A stretch of DNA of 64,000 nt from Symbiodinium sp. CCMP2592 (lineage: Eukaryota > Sar > Dinophyceae > Suessiales > Symbiodiniaceae): NCBI GenBank assembly GCA_905221615.1, contig CAJNDT010006143.1, positions 297,001 through 361,000 on the forward strand, read 5' to 3'. Each line of letters opens with the position of its first letter. Position 1 is the stretch's first letter. Positions 1-10,272 of this stretch are shown here, piece after piece. The notes below the pieces were generated by a model. That model was given only the letters and a program-made list of their open reading frames with translations. It was not told the DNA's origin and did no database searches. The position numbers and the translations under genes are program-made.

Positions 1-68
1 GCCGTGAACAGTTTTTGCTGACGTCCCTAACCTTGACTCATTGTAATTACATACTTCGACATGCGCAG

Positions 69-264
69 CAGTACTTGGGGGAAGTGATTTAGGGTTGCCT
101 CTTCATCCCGCAAGCTAAGTTTAATAGGGGGGAAAGCATTTTTAAGTCGGCTCCTGCCGGAACGCGCCAGTGAGACAAAGCTGCCGTGCCCCCGAATCCT
201 CCTGAATCCCGCCAGTACTTGTGGAAAGGCATTCGGGGCGTGGTAATCGATGCGCCAGTACTTG
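69..264. repeat. three short direct repeats (CAGTACTTG)
   Basis: The nonamer CAGTACTTG occurs at 69-77, 213-221 and 256-264, each followed by a G/A-rich stretch that ends in a GCATTT-like motif. The minus strand is open for about 100 codons across all three copies, but nothing in that frame is recognisable, so I read this as a small dispersed repeat and not a gene. Confidence 0.5.
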
Positions 265-329
265 GGATAAGCATTTTGGCAGTGCACTTGCGCTGTCCTG
301 AAAATCTCCTGCTGGTATCCTTTACTCTT

Positions 330-560
330 CAAACTTCTGGTGGTTTCCTGCTCGTTGTCCTCGTCGTCGTGGTCGTCATTGTCGCAGTGCTCGTCGTGGG
401 CGGTCTCTCGGTGGCTCCTGATGCTCTCTTGGTGGTTTCCTTGCGTGGTGGTGATCTCTTGGTGGTCTGCTGGTCTCCTACAAATCTCCTGGTGGTCTCT
501 TGGTGCCCGCTGGTGAACTCTTACCGGTCGCTTGGTGGTCTCCTAGTGTGCTCGTCCTAG
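330..560. repeat. degenerate GGTGGTCTC / CGTCGT minisatellite
   Basis: A G/T-rich tract in which TGGTGGTCTC-like and CGTCGT-like units recur with many changes. It keeps one + frame open that encodes mostly Val/Leu, typical of simple-sequence DNA and not evidence for a protein. Confidence 0.55.
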
Positions 561-2877
561 TCGAAGAGCCGGATAAACACAGATGGCAAGTAGCTGCGAT
601 CTGTATTTTACCGAGCATAGTGAATCACCGGCCCGGCGGACGTGACTCTCTGCTTCTACTTCAGGTATGGTCTGTCATGGTTTGGGATCTCCGCTCGCAT
701 AACTATGAAAAGCTTGTGAGTGACGGGAGCCGATCTCAAGCATGTCGGATGAAACGTGCCAGCTGCCACTTGCTCGGCATCAGCTCAGGTCAGGCTCAGC
801 AAGTGGTCCTCACCGGGAAGGGTCCGCTGCTTGCCCTGGCCTTGGAACAAGCAAATCTTTCGCTCCATCAAACGGATCGGGAGTCCGAAACCTAAACGCC
901 TTCCAGGTCAACATTACGCCGACCATGGTGAAGCAAACCGTGGCATTCCCAGTATCTGCGACCACTTCGAAGTGCCTCACTTCGAGATGCAGCGGGCCGA
1001 GGGCTTCTTGTTGCAGCTGCTATCCGAGCTTCTTGCCTGCAAGACAGGCTTTGGAGATCAGAAAACACTCCTAACTACTATTACTAGGGTAGGCAGAAGG
1101 CACCTCAAGGTAAACGATTGAACCCCGCCCCCCTCGCTCGGAAGAGCTCTGCCCCTTGCTGTAGGCAGAATGCACGCCAGGGGTGCTTGAGGAATTTTCT
1201 TCCTGAAGCTCCGAAGCTCGAGCCTTCAGAAGCTTCAGAGCTCCACATAGCTCCACTGTTTCTGCAAATGAAACGGGGCGGTCTCCCTACGAACGGAAAC
1301 AGACAGAGTTGAAAGACAGAACGCGGCCAGGGCCGGCAGCAGCCAGGCCCAAAGAGGCCCCTGCGCTTGTGTACCGTCCATGGGTTTGGGGCCTGTTGAC
1401 TTTTGGTGTTCCCTTCGAAGGCCAGCGGGCGCGCGTGTGTTGGGCCAGTGGTGCGAGATACCGCGTCTCGGCCCCAGCAGCCCAGCATCTTTTGGCAAGT
1501 GTTCTGAACCAGTTGACACCTCGAGCAAACCTGTAAACATCAGCTGTAGTTGTTGGATGTTGTTGGCATGCGGCAGGGACATTGGTAGACATGCCCTAGA
1601 AAAGCAGACAGCAGCTACTTCAAAGTTATTTTTGTTGTTGGTTGTTGACCAGCTGGCCTTTCCGAGGTTCTTCTGCTAGTCGCAGCTCGAGTAGGAAGTG
1701 AACATCCTTTAGTACTAGTTGCGAATAGGAATAGGCTCAAGCGCTATAGTATCTTAGTTTCTAACCACGATGAATATGCGGTGTAGTTGTACCCCGGACC
1801 GGACCTGCACGATGGGAGTATGTGGGAGTGCCAATTTTCGTTGGCAGAGGCTGTGAACATTTGCGAGTTCCCGCTCGAGTTGGGAGTTCCCGGCCGGGCC
1901 GTTCATGTCACTGAAGGAGGCTGACGTGCTCCTGATCGTTTTCAGTCCAGGCGTTCAGCAGACCCTCACTGTGCCGCCCACGGGCTCTCTTTGGGAGCCA
2001 TTGGATGATTGGGTCCGGGCCACAGTCCCGTCTTCTGGAGCTGGTAACGACACGATGCCGGACCGCGAGGTGCTTCAAAGCTTCGCGACGGCAATTCGCA
2101 TTCGCGTGCCAGGAGGCACTCGGCAGGCTTCCATCTGGACGAGCTCTTGAAATGCTCTTCCGATCTCAGGATCGTTTTCAAGGCTCTTGCTCCTGGAGCG
2201 TGCGGGTCGGTGCCCTGGGTTTTGCAAGCCAGGAAAATGATGGAACATGTGTCAGAATCCTTGTCTAGACGCCCGGGCATGCATGTCTTGTACAAGCCAG
2301 TAGCATTGAGGGGTGCTTGTACAATCTTGTGCACCCATCCTTGGCTAAATCTGGCAAGCTCCTGGCTGGGAGAGGCACGGACGACTCTAGCGGGGCCTTT
2401 GAGTGACGGTTGAAAGTGCACTGTGTCTCTGCTGCAAGCTGAAATATTCGGCCCAAACAAGCAGATGCAGGGTACCTCCCTCAAGTGTAGCAGACTCCCT
2501 CAGCCGCGTGATGGAGATACAGGCCTTTCATTTGTCCACACATGTTCAAATCGCAGTTGGCCTTTTCGGTCCTGCAGTCCGATCAAGCCGGGCCAGTAAC
2601 GCAGACCCTGAACATGCCCCCGCAAGCTGCCTGAGCGTGATCTGCACACCTGACAGAATCTCTTCCGAAAGGTCGACAGCTTCATCTCTTGCCTTGTTGA
2701 TGGGGAGTCTTGGCTTGCCAGTGCTTGCATTAACAGACGTGCCTCCAGCACGGCTTCGTTTCCAAGGCAATTGAGGAACACACGGCCTTTGAGCTCTCTC
2801 TGGAGGCCGAGGCGAGGTCGGAGGCTCTTGTTTGGTACCGGTGACGAGAAGCTTCATCTCAGGAAGCCGAAAGTATA

Positions 2878-3024
2878 GAGTTCTTCGAAGAGGATTTCCT
2901 TGACATCGAGTGGAACGAGGTCCCCATTGCTGTTTGCCTTGTGATTGTGACTGGCAAACTCTCACTTTCGGACAAGGAGCGCTCCGCGGTCGAAGAACCT
3001 GTGCAGCAACTTGAGCAGCACTAA
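2878..3024 (+). CDS. exon-like open frame, acidic protein fragment
   Basis: A 49-codon frame ending in TAA, preceded by a TATAG acceptor at 2877-2878. It begins EFFEEDFLDIEWNEV, continues with a short hydrophobic strand (PIAVCLVIVTG) and ends with a charged stretch (SLSDKERSAVEEPVQQ). Codon and residue choice look protein-like and there is no internal stop. I do not recognise a family. With the islands near 906-1085 and 2170-2270 and the one at 3121 it probably belongs to one + strand gene, but the splice chain is not resolved. Confidence 0.35.
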   Translation, partial: EFFEEDFLDIEWNEVPIAVCLVIVTGKLSLSDKERSAVEEPVQQLEQH

Positions 3025-3120
3025 GACATGCATCACCATGCATCGCTTCCTCAAAAACGTCTTTCGAGGATAGGGGTCGGTCAGTGCAGCTGCATGGTGG
3101 TCTAATTATGATTCTCAGCC

Positions 3121-3213
3121 ATGGAGGCTTCAGCTGAAGACGAGCGCAGAAAGGAGCTCAGGGACCACGCCAAAGCCAAATGCACTCCTCAAGTGCCTGG
3201 GCTGCAACAATAA
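3121..3213 (+). CDS. exon-like open frame, charged helix
   Basis: ATG at 3121 follows a TTCTCAG acceptor-like site and opens 30 codons to TAA. The start, MEASAEDERRKELRDHAKAK, is strongly helical and charged. It may be the last exon of the same gene as 2878-3024. Function unknown. Confidence 0.3.
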   Translation: MEASAEDERRKELRDHAKAKCTPQVPGLQQ

Positions 3214-3444
3214 AGTTCTGCTGCCTGATCCTTTATTTCTACTGCGAGCCTGCCTTCGCCACGGACAGGTACATGTGTCAGCTTCTGGATGGCGCGTTGA
3301 GCGGACAAGTCGCTTCGCTCATGATCAATCGTCACTTGTGGTGTTTTTTCGCGCATTCATGGGAATTTGTCACGATGACACCAACAGCAGCTGCGGCAGA
3401 AGCTGTTCAGCCGCAGTGTTTTAGCGCGAGCAAGCAGCAGCAGC

Positions 3445-3788
3445 ACGTTAGCCTAGAAGTAGCAGTGGCAGCGGTAGTAGAGAGGAGGCGGTGGAAGCAG
3501 TAGCAGTGGCAGTGGAGCAGGACTAGGAAGAGAAGTAGGAGTGGAAGTAGGAGTAGCAGCACTAGTAGCAGTAGTAGCAGTAGTAGCAATTGCAGTAGCA
3601 GTAGCAGTAGCAGTAGAAATAGTTGTAGCTCTAGTATGTTGTAGTTGTAGTTGTTGTAGTGGATGTAGTAGTTGTAGCAGTAGCAGTAGTACTAGTACGT
3701 CGTCGTCGTAGTGGTCGTGGTAGTGGTAGTAGAAGCTGTAGTCGTAGTAGTAGTAGTAGTAGCAGCAGTAGTAGAAGTAGTAGTACTG

Positions 3789-3822
<34 letters not shown>

Positions 3823-4520
3823 CAGTAGCAGTAGCAGAAGTAGTAGTCCATTGTCGTCGTAGCAGCAACCGCAGCAGCAGCAGCAGCAGTAGCAGTAGCA
3901 GTAGCAGTAGCAGTAGCAGTAGCAGTAGCAGTAGCAGTAGCAGTAGGAGTAGGAGTAGGAGTAGTAGTAGGAGTAGGAGTAGGAGTAGCAGTAGGAGTAG
4001 GAGTAGGAGTAGGAGTAGTAGTAGGAGCAGGAGTAGGAGTAGCAGTAGTAGTAGGAGTAGGAGTAGGAGCATGAGTAGTAGCATCAGCAGTAGCAGTAGC
4101 AGTAGCAGTAGCAGTAGCAGTAGTAGTAGTAGTGGTAGTAGTAGTAGTAGTTGTTGTCGTAGTAGTGGTAGTCGTAGTGGTAGTGGTAGTAGTAGTAGGA
4201 GGAGTAGTCGTTGTAGGAGTTGGAGTAGTAGGAGTAGTAGTAGTAGTAGTAGTAGTAGTAAGTAGTAAGTAGTAAGTAGTAGATAGTAGGTAGTAGGTAG
4301 TAGGTAGTAGGTAGTAGTAGTAGGAGTAGTAGCAGTAGTAGTAGCAGCCGTAGTCGTAGTAGCAGCAGCAGTAGTAGTAGTCGTAGTCGCAGTAGTAGCA
4401 GTAGTAGCAGTAGTGGTAGCAGTAAAAACTAGGCGTGCTAGGAGTACTAGGAGCAGAAGTAGAAGTAGTAGTATTCGTAGTAGTAGTAGTAGGAGGAGGA
4501 GGAGGAGGACTAGCAGTAGC
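3445..4520. repeat. 1-kb AGT trinucleotide array
   Basis: Nearly uninterrupted AGT/GTA/TAG repeats with AGC, AGG and TCG variants over about 1.07 kb. All long ORFs here (poly-Ser/Arg on one strand, poly-Thr, Leu or Tyr on the other) come from the repeat. The repeat unit on the + strand is the reverse complement of the ACT arrays at 44.9 and 47.0 kb. Confidence 0.95.
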
Positions 4521-5040
4521 TGCACCACGGCATCTCTCGCACAAACGCTGCAGTTTTTGCATCAAACAGCCAGCTTCATTCAACATCATGGGCTGATGTT
4601 CTGATGGCTGATAGCCTTGGTTGGACGTGCAGATCTGGTTGCACAAGCCACTGCCCACCAAGTCTGACTCTTCCGAGGCTCGCATCTTCGAGCAAACTGC
4701 AGCTCCTCTCGATTATCTAGCGGCTTCAAAGCAGCCAATGCCAACCCGCTATGCAGCTTCACCGAAAGATCAACTCCTGCAGAGCGCCTTCAAGCCTTCA
4801 CCTCCGGCTCCCCTGGCCTTGGCCTCGGGATGCTCGGGGCTCCGCTTCAAACACCCGCAGAGGGCCTTATTGGCCAGCCAGGGCCAGGCCAGCACTCTCC
4901 CATTTACGCTGCAAGTGCCCCATCCACCATCGATGCCACAAACCAAGCGGCCGCCACGACGACATTTCGGGCTCCCTGGCTGTTGTGGTTCTGTCAAGCT
5001 CACGTTATTCTGTTAAGCAGATGCTGATCGCTTGTGTCCG
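4521..5040 (+). other. possible low-complexity exon, Ala/Pro/Gln/Thr-rich
   Basis: One + frame stays open from about 4780 to 5027 and reads as a Pro/Gly/Gln/Thr-rich linker (TPAEGLIGQPGPGQHSPIY and onward). It could be the 5' part of the gene whose clearer exons start near 5045. Composition alone supports this, so it stays uncertain. Confidence 0.2.
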
Positions 5041-5044
5041 TCAG

Positions 5045-8000
5045 GGTTCTGACAAAGAACGGCGATGCTGCCAATGCCGTCCAGGCTGCAGACGTTAGTG
5101 CGTATCTGGAGAACCGTTGTTCCTGGCTGGATCAGGAAGCGAAGGCACCCATGAGGCAGAGGCTGTGCCCTGCCGTCAGGTTAAGTGCATGATTGAAATA
5201 CTTGATCAGCCGAGAGCAGCAACGGAACCGCGAAGCAGGCCTGCAAGAAGTGCTTTGGCACTGGACCTAGGCCTGAAGTTGATGTGTTTGTGTCCTGCAT
5301 ATAAAGTCCTGACCTGCAACGTGAGTGAGTTAGGGGTTTTGTGGTTCTGTGTCGGCATGGCGTACGTATGCACGAGTAGAGGCTTCCAGCCGCAGCGCGT
5401 TCTTGTTGCCATTCGTGAAGACTGATGCTACTTGTACGAAGAGCTCGGAGCAGGGCACGTGTTACACTCGCTGCCGTGTGCAAGAGCTGGGCTCAATGTG
5501 TCCCAGCCTTTACATCTGGCAGCCACAACGCGTTGCCAGCAGCGCTGCCGTGGAGTGCCTGAGCTGCCTGCAGCCACGAGAGCTTGCTTGTCGGGAGCCA
5601 TGTACATCCTGAGGCGCACAATGCCACCGAAAGCCGTGAGTACCAAGGATTCGTTTTGCACGAAGCCTATTAGACGTAAGCCTTGCAGAATCCTGCAGCT
5701 TTGAAGCTCTCGACGGGTAGGTTGGGCTGCGCCGCAGGACAAGGCTGCCAAGAGAAAGGAGAAGCTATTCTCGCAGGCCAAAGCAGTTTTGAAGGCGCTT
5801 GCAGTGCCTGCGAAGAAGTCACCACTTCCCATAGACCTGAACCACGTAGCACCACGTGACTTCGTGGTTCAGGTTGATCCAGAAGCCTCCCGTCGGCAAT
5901 CCGGCTGCTTCCACCTGACATCAAAGTACATTCTGCAACTTCTTAAGCCTGAGCCAAGGCGGTAAAGCGCCGATTGGATGAGGTCACCAACCAGCAAAAG
6001 CTGGATGTTCATCACGAGGTGCTGAAAGAGACTCAAGATGAGGTCGAGGACATCGCACATGTTCACTGCCAGAGGGATGTGAGAGCAGCTTCAAGTCTGG
6101 AGCTTTCGGACAACAGTTACGGCGTAGTCAGGCGAGATGAAGCAGTGCCGCCAGGATCATTTTGAGTTCATCACAAACCTTCAAGCATTGAACCAGGCGG
6201 CGTCCCTGAATCTTGGGTTGACGCACCCGCATGAAGATAGGTCAGATAGGTGGCTTGTACGGGGGTGCCGTGCTGCTTGTCGTGGGCAGGCACTGCGAGA
6301 ACGTGATCACAAGCGAGAGCGGGCACAGGCAGGGTCCGACTCCGCTCGGAATTATCGCGTATACTGTGAGCATCCAAGGACTCGGTCATGAATATGTTTG
6401 CGACGAAGTGTTTAAGCACCGTGCATGCGTGGCTTCTCTCCCAGTTTCTTGGCTGGTCAAAGAGGCACTCGCCAATAAGGCTGCCCTGCTGACAGCCACA
6501 ATATGCGCTCTGTGACGGGTGACGTCAGCCTAAGGTTCGCATTTCGTCTTATCGAGCGGATCCTCCTATCGATTGATGACACCCTGGACTCGAATCAGAA
6601 CGGGCTCTACTTGCTCTGCAGCTCTGCACAAAAAGCCCATGCTGAACCAAAGAGACTAAACTAAATGAAGAGCTGCGAAGAGATTCATTGATGTTGAGCC
6701 GTTCTGCAATTTACATCAAGCTGCGCTAGTGTTGCGACGTGTGCGGGTGCGTCTCATGAGATTGCTGTGCCAACGGTTGTTGCGTCGTCCTGCTCCTGCT
6801 CGGTCAGCCAGCAGATCAGGTTATTCCATCTATGTCCCTTGGCAAAAAGCTTTGGTGATGCACACGGTCAGCAAGGCAGTAGGCAGTTTCGCAGAAGCTG
6901 AGCATGGCGCATCCGTGCCCAAAGGCCGTCATCCTGGCCATCGTCGTTCCGCCAATCCAGAAAGGGCTCAGTGACGCAGCTGAAAGGAATTGCAACTTGA
7001 AAACATCGAAGGGAAGAAGGACAGGCTGGAAGCACTGGCACGAGCAATGCAACACGGGGGCACTCGGCCTTGCCATTCTGCAGATGGCAGGTCGGCAGTG
7101 AGGGGACATGTCTTTGTGTGACTAAGTAGGAGTTTGTGCTCAGAACTCGCTGCAGGCGCGGGGTGCTGGGAGTTGCTCCGAGGCAGAGTTGACAACTTCG
7201 ACAAGTACACTCGGAGACATGCCCTGGTCGACTTGCAGGCCTTCCCACTTCTACGAAGCAGTCAGGCATGTTCGATCGTGGAAGTGCAAGCCTATATGCA
7301 TCCACGTGACTACGTGTTGCCGGTTTTGCGTGACATTAGGGCCAGCTGCTCCTTTCGTCACGTAAGAGCAGGTAGCCTCATCTGCGGAGTGGTTCTGATC
7401 CAAATTTAGAACTAGCTTCCTGCGAATTTCTGTAACGAGGCTAGACTCCTGGAACGTTTCAGGTGAAAGCACTGCCCATGATCATGGCGTGGGCCTTCAA
7501 GGACCCATGAGAGCTGGCAACAGCACATCGAAACACTGCTGGTTCCGAACGCAGAGGTGATGACAGTGCATCGCTGGTGCCTTGTTTGTGTGCCTTCTCA
7601 AGGATGTGGTACAGTACTTTCTGAACTACACAGACCCGGACAACAATGTCGTGTGGAATGAGCTGGCAGTCACTGCCGGACTGGCAGCCAATCTGAGCAA
7701 AAGGGAGTCTGCAGAAATCTGAATCAAACAGATTGCCTGAGATCGCACATAGAGCTGCAGGGTCAGTGTACCGCCTGGTATAGAAGACTTGAAGCACCAA
7801 AAGGACGGCGTGTCGGCAGCACACGTGTCAGCATTTGAGTACGTCTGAGGTAATCGTGGTGGCCTTCCTGCAGCATCTTCCTCCAGTCTCCCGTGCGGGT
7901 GCGGAACTGGCAGCAGCCACTCCTAACAACTCGATTATGAATCGCTACTTGAACCTTGGCTGGCACATATGCTGCAGCTGCACTATCACGGATGCACGGC

Positions 8001-9071
8001 GCGTCATGTGCGCTTATTCAAGTTCGAGCTGAGGACACTGCCATCTACGATGTTTTTGGGCACTGGCTACGCATTCAACCAGTTAGTTCTTGGACTGCGG
8101 TTGGAAATTCGTCATATGCAGTGCCATGTGAACCGGATGGATGTGAAAGCACGGCACCAGGCATCAACACTCGTAGCTAGGCATACTGCAAGACTGCGAA
8201 ACGATGCAATTTATTCTCCTTAGGAACATGACCGCTAGTGCTGCTTGTAGCAAGAAGGACAACATTCTCCTATAATTACTGCAATGTCAGGCGACCTACG
8301 TGGTGGACGTTCTTAGCAAAGTGGCCGACGACAACAACTCGCAGCTGGGCGTGCTTGCTGAGGTCGTCTCTTGCAGTGCCCCACTCCCCCGTAAGCATGT
8401 TGGTGGCACCTGGATGCGAATACTCAGAATCTTCTTGTTTGGTGACCTTGAGTTCCTGTAGTGCTGTAGTTTCTGGAAACACATAAGGGGTTAATGCGCC
8501 CCGTTACCTCTCGAAAGGAGGTGTGACTCCCGGTCTGCCTCCCAAACCTCGCCTGAATTGCTCGAGTGCGAGTGCTATAAGATCTATGAGCATGTTAAGA
8601 ATTTCGCGCAGCTTGCGCAATAGGAGCGTATCAACGGTCGTGATTGTTTGAGTCGTGCCTTGTCATGAGAGCTTTTGAGGGCCCTGTAGCCGAGGGACGG
8701 CTCCACCGGCCAGAATGCGGCCACCATCTTCAAGGTGCGGCAAAAGCACGAAAGCAGGGTGGCCTGTGTCGGTGAAGCTGACTCTTTTTTCTTGACAGGT
8801 GATGTTCCAGGTCACCTACTTCGGACTAATGGCGTTTGCAGTGATCAGGCATCTGGTTTGCACAGCAAGCGAGCTTCTCGAAGTTGCATCTGTCGGACAG
8901 CCGGCCGTGGCTTTTGTTGGCTGAATTTGCCGTGCTCTTGTCTGCCAGAGGTTCGATGCTTGGTTCCAGGCAAGGAAGGAGATGGCTCTGAAGAAGGAAG
9001 AGCCGCTCGACTGCAGCACAGCTGGCGATCGAATCGATACGAGGGAGTGTGTATCGGCATATGTATTCTAA
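5045..9071 (+). CDS. putative multi-exon gene, unknown function
   Basis: A series of + strand open segments with plausible splice borders. Visible pieces: about 5045-5179 (NAVQAADVSAYLENRCSWL); 5738-5965 (Lys-rich, KAAKRKEKLFSQAKAVLKAL); about 5962-6165 (coiled-coil-like, RLDEVTNQQKLDVHHEVLK); 6231-6515 (Gly-rich hydrophobic start IGGLYGGAVLLVVG); 7463-7501; 7603-7706; 7761-7808 or longer; about 7850-7950; 8291-8380; about 8690-8734; 8799-8915; and a last segment ending in TAA at 9071. The most convincing chain is 7463-7501 / 7603-7706 / 7761 onward: borders are phase-compatible, with introns 7502-7602 (GA-AG) and 7707-7760 (GT-AG). Segment 8690-8734 joins 8799 through a 64-bp GT-AG intron to give NAATIFK-VMFQVTYFGLMAF. 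No family recognised. Whether this is one gene or two, and the exact start, are not settled. Confidence 0.4.
7502..7602 (+). other. intron with GA donor and 7-bp direct repeats
   Basis: 101 bp between codons AAG and GAT. The left border reads TTCAAG|GACCC and the right border TCTCAAG|GATGT, so the heptamer TCAAGGA sits across both splice sites. Splicing keeps the frame (WAFK-DVVQYFLNY). GA donors are known in dinoflagellates. I see no terminal inverted repeat inside. Confidence 0.45.
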
Positions 9072-9077
9072 ATGTAT

Positions 9078-9321
9078 ATAAAGTAACTTAAACACATGTA
9101 CACACACACACAGAGGCACATACGCACACGGCTGTGCGTTTGCCTATCTATCTGGCTGTCTGTCTGCCTCTATGTATATGTATATGTTTATACATGTATG
9201 TATATATAAAAATATATGCGTATGCACACACATAGAAGCCATGGCCATATATATATATATATATATATGAAGTGTCAGTTCAAGCGGCAACACATAAGAA
9301 AGATGTGTGTCTGTATGTGTG

Positions 9322-9352
<31 letters not shown>

Positions 9353-9380
9353 ATATGTACACACACACACACATTCTCAT
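9078..9380. repeat. TA/CA microsatellite cluster
   Basis: Alternating TATATA and CACACA runs with TGTATG spacers. No coding signal; ORFs in the region encode only His/Thr/Tyr/Ile repeats. Confidence 0.9.
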
Positions 9381-9699
9381 GCTCGCAATCCGAACGGCAG
9401 ATGGGAAGGGGTTGGGATTGGAAATTATTGCTGTTTTGAGTGCGGTGTAATGTCGAAGACTCCGCAGCCAAAATGCTGGGTCGATTTTCTCCGCAGGGGG
9501 GTTTAAGCTATCCCCTTGCATGGCTGGCGTGCTCCGTCTGTTTGGAAGCTTTTCGTTGCTGAACACGAGCCATCGAGTTTAGCAATTAAAAACAGGTATG
9601 TATACGTATATTTATAGATGTAGTATGTGCATATGTAAGTATGCAGCTGACATGTATGCATGTACTCTTTATGTCAGCATTATCCATGCCTTCGTTTGA

Positions 9700-10020
9700 T
9701 AGTGTTTCGTTCATTCGTTCGTTAATTCAATCACAGATTCCGTGCATTCGATCAAATCATTCATTCATTCATTCATTCATTCATTCATTCATTCGGTCGT
9801 TCATTCGTTCATTCGTTCGTTCGTTCATTCGTTCATTCGTTCATTCGTTCATTCATTCATTCATTCATTCATTCTTCTTCTCCTTCTCCCTCTGTTTCTC
9901 TTTCAGTCATCTATCCACCACTTCATCTGTCCATTCATTCATTCATTCGGTTCATTCCTTTATTCGTTTATTCACTGATTCATTAATTCATTTGGCCGTT
10001 CATTGATTGATTCGTCCATT
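9700..10020. repeat. ATTC tetranucleotide array
   Basis: Runs of ATTC interspersed with GTTC (CATTCATTCGTTC patterns). Translations are His-Ser-Phe-Ile repeats and are artefacts of the array. Confidence 0.95.
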
Positions 10021-10272
10021 CTTTGATCCCATTGATTGGCTCATTTGCTCACTCACTTATGCCACCTTTCGTGATTTGGCTTGTTTCTTGAATCCTTTGT
10101 TATTTAGACGCTCACATGTGCTTATCGTACGTAAAGTATTTCTTTTGCGTGGAGCTGAATCCCACATATGTCGCATGCAGAAGGTTCTTCACGCTAAATC
10201 TAACCATGTAGTTTTGTGCACATCCAGATATGAGAGAGAACATGAGAGAACGAAGTAATTAGTTTACTGTGA

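Noticed and set aside
1725-1740. GGCTCAAG, the 3' end of the spliced leader
   Set aside because: Only eight bases match; the upstream part is unrelated.
3453-4685. A 410-codon minus-strand ORF rich in Thr, Tyr and Leu
   Set aside because: It lies almost wholly in the AGT microsatellite, and its composition follows the repeat.
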